Positions 6,621 through 8,038 of a stretch of DNA of 8,038 bases are shown piece after piece. Positions within the stretch are counted from its first letter, which is position 1, and each line of letters begins with the position of its first letter. The position numbers and the translations under genes were made by a program. The stretch lies in the NCBI GenBank assembly GCA_012270135.1, contig JAAXIW010000353.1, positions 1 through 8,038 of the forward strand. The letters are read 5' to 3'. The notes under the pieces are model-generated. The model had not been told where the DNA came from, ran no database searches, and saw only the letters and a program-made list of their open reading frames with translations. This stretch comes from Brevundimonas sp. GTDB lineage: Bacteria; Pseudomonadota; Alphaproteobacteria; Caulobacterales; Caulobacteraceae.

Positions 6621-7178
6621 ATGCACACCAGAATTCTCATCGGCGCTGCTTTGCTGGCGACCTTTGCACTCGCGTCGTGCGAGCGCTCGACCGAGCCAGC
6701 CGGAGCGCCGGCGGCGATCTCCGCAGCCTTCAACCACACGACCACGGCGGACATTTCCGGCTACTACATGCCGGTCGAGCCTGTCCGCATCGGCCAGTGG
6801 AGCCTCGACCACCTCTTCCTGGGCCAGGCGTCGGAGTTCGAGACCTGGGAGGGCGGTTCGCGCAGCGAGACCTTCGGCCCCGTCATGCTTCAGTTCGACG
6901 ACGCCGCCAGCCCGATGGTGGCCACCGAGCTTGGCCAGGCGCATAGCGTCACCGCCCGTGTCCTGCCGACTCGCTATGACGTGACCGACACCACCGTCTC
7001 TTTCGAGGGCCGGTCGCCGGAATTGGGACGGGTCGCCTTCGACGGGCGGCTGGATCCCGACGCCCTGGCTACGGCCCGGCGCAATCTCGGCGACGACGGC
7101 GTGGTGATGACCGGAACCCTGACCGCCGGCCGTCAGACCGTGAGGGATGTCCGCCTGCGCTGGTGGATGGGCGACTGA
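6621..7178 (+). CDS. Small lipoprotein of unknown function
   Basis: I do not recognise this 185-residue protein. The signal peptide is clear: a short basic start (MHTR), a hydrophobic core (5-18) and lipobox LASC with lipidated C20, followed by Glu. A Pro/Ala/Ser-rich linker (about 23-36) leads into a mature domain of about 150 residues with many alternating hydrophobic positions, suggesting a beta-rich fold. It contains WSLDHLFLG (about 60-68), a segment on from SFEGR (about 130), and it ends RLRWWMGD. No catalytic motif is visible, and C20 appears to be the only cysteine. It lies 50 bases after the M28 peptidase gene in the same direction, without a terminator between, so co-transcription is likely. 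A partner, inhibitor or envelope role is possible but unproven. Its stop is five bases from the convergent stop of the next gene. Confidence 0.8.
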   Translation: MHTRILIGAALLATFALASCERSTEPAGAPAAISAAFNHTTTADISGYYMPVEPVRIGQWSLDHLFLGQASEFETWEGGSRSETFGPVMLQFDDAASPMVATELGQAHSVTARVLPTRYDVTDTTVSFEGRSPELGRVAFDGRLDPDALATARRNLGDDGVVMTGTLTAGRQTVRDVRLRWWMGD

Positions 7179-7183
7179 CGGGC

Positions 7184-8038
7184 TCAGCTGCGGTTGCGGA
7201 TGTCCAGTTTCAGCCCCAGGGCGTCGGCCAGCGCCTTGCCGCGCCGTCGGGTCTGCTCGCCCAGCAGCACGTCCGCGTAGCCCTCGGACGCGGACAGGAC
7301 CAGCACGCCGTCCTCGACGGCGACATGGGCGTTGACCAGCAACTGCGGTGAACGCCCCGACAGATCGCAGGCCAGGCGGATCGCGAGGCCGAGAGCCCGG
7401 GCCGCGGTCCTCTGCTCATCGGTCAGGAGCCGCGCCATCGTGTCGGACTCGGGGGTCGAGGCGCCGCCGCCGTAGCGGGCGTTGACGGTCGTGGCGAGGA
7501 AGGCGCGCTCGGCGTGGGTCTGGCCCGGGATCGGCGCGCGCAGGACCTGGTCGAAGGCCAGTTCGCTGCGGTGGTCCGGGTGCAGGCGGGCCCCCAGGTC
7601 GGCCAGCCGGCAGGCTGCGTCGGCCAGCACCCGGTCCCGGTTGCCGCCAAACGACCGGGGCAGGGCGTCGATGACAGGTTCGATCCAGCCGTAGAGGGCG
7701 CCCGGAAGCCCCGGCGAGATCCCCTGACGGGCGCCGAGGGCGGTGCAGCCGGCCAGCAGCGGGTCGGCCGCAGCCGTCTCCTCGTCGAGGGCCTCGAACA
7801 ACAGGCCCTCCCGCACGCCCCAGGCTGACAGGACGATCCGCTTCAATCCGAGGCGATCAATCAGACCCTCCAGCCCCCTGGAGGCGGGCGGCAGCGTCTC
7901 GGCCGGCTTCTTCGACAGACCGGCGGTGTCGAAGGTGCTGCCCTTGCCGACCAGCACGACGGTCGGGGTCCTCCGGTTGGCCTTGCGCGGGGTGTAGTCG
8001 AGGCTGACCAGGCGCGGCGGGGTCGCGGAACCCTGTCC
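7184..8038 (-). CDS. Partial frame: M17 aminopeptidase segment joined to Ppx/GppA exopolyphosphatase C-terminus
   Basis: The frame is open from the right edge to TGA at 7186-7184, giving 284 visible residues; the true start is outside the window. Residues 1-38 are M17 aminopeptidase sequence: GQGS and PPRLVSLDY, then LVGKGSTFDT, with the metal/catalytic residues K32 and D37 present (K44 fits the second lysine). From about A39 the protein is the C-terminal part of a Ppx/GppA phosphatase: SKKPAETLP (42-50), IVLSAWGVREGLL (68-80) and the all-alpha HD-like region with HPDHRSE and HAERAFLATTVNARYGG, to the end. The remaining M17 active-site residues and the Ppx ASKHA catalytic domain are both missing from what is seen. 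The likely Ppx role would be polyphosphate or pppGpp hydrolysis, but this fragment alone should not catalyse it. The internal GTG at 7957 is not a real start. It may be a fusion gene, pseudogene or assembly chimera. Confidence 0.75.
   Translation of the reverse strand, partial: GQGSATPPRLVSLDYTPRKANRRTPTVVLVGKGSTFDTAGLSKKPAETLPPASRGLEGLIDRLGLKRIVLSAWGVREGLLFEALDEETAAADPLLAGCTALGARQGISPGLPGALYGWIEPVIDALPRSFGGNRDRVLADAACRLADLGARLHPDHRSELAFDQVLRAPIPGQTHAERAFLATTVNARYGGGASTPESDTMARLLTDEQRTAARALGLAIRLACDLSGRSPQLLVNAHVAVEDGVLVLSASEGYADVLLGEQTRRRGKALADALGLKLDIRNRS

Noticed and set aside
7955..7957. GTG 7957 as start of an exopolyphosphatase
   Set aside because: The frame continues upstream with conserved M17 sequence to the window edge, and starting here would begin in the middle of the LVGKG strand.

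Overview
The window is GC-rich (roughly two thirds G+C) bacterial DNA, densely coded, with strong G/C preference at third codon positions. Gene content, protein style and CxC zinc-finger LigA suggest an alphaproteobacterium of the Caulobacterales, probably Brevundimonas-like. This is inference from remembered family features, not from a search.

Layout. Positions 1-246 hold no convincing gene. They contain a potentially well-folded element (31-143) and a G/C palindrome (176-193) just upstream of a three-domain M24B Xaa-Pro aminopeptidase (247-2061, +). After a 72-base gap with a hairpin comes an aldo/keto reductase (2134-3123, +). This converges on the NAD+-dependent DNA ligase ligA (3120-5459, -), and the two genes end in the same CTAG tetranucleotide. 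A 151-base divergent control region (5460-5610) separates ligA from an M28-family metallopeptidase lipoprotein (5611-6570, +). A small lipoprotein of unknown function (6621-7178, +) follows, probably in the same operon. That pair converges, with only five bases between stops, on a partial minus-strand frame running off the right edge (7184-8038).

The right-edge frame is the most unusual thing here. Its first ~40 visible residues are clearly the active-site region of an M17 (leucyl/cytosol) aminopeptidase. Without a stop or frameshift it then becomes the C-terminal part of a Ppx/GppA exopolyphosphatase. The switch falls where the two families share a short look-alike stretch (GLS-x-K-x-AE). 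Neither half keeps a full active site, so it may be a natural fusion, a recombination scar or an assembly chimera.

How the genes relate: three peptidase-type sequences (M24B, M28, part of M17) lie near each other, but apart from the M28/lipoprotein pair the genes look like independent housekeeping units. I see no CRISPR array, tRNA, rRNA, insertion sequence or phage gene.
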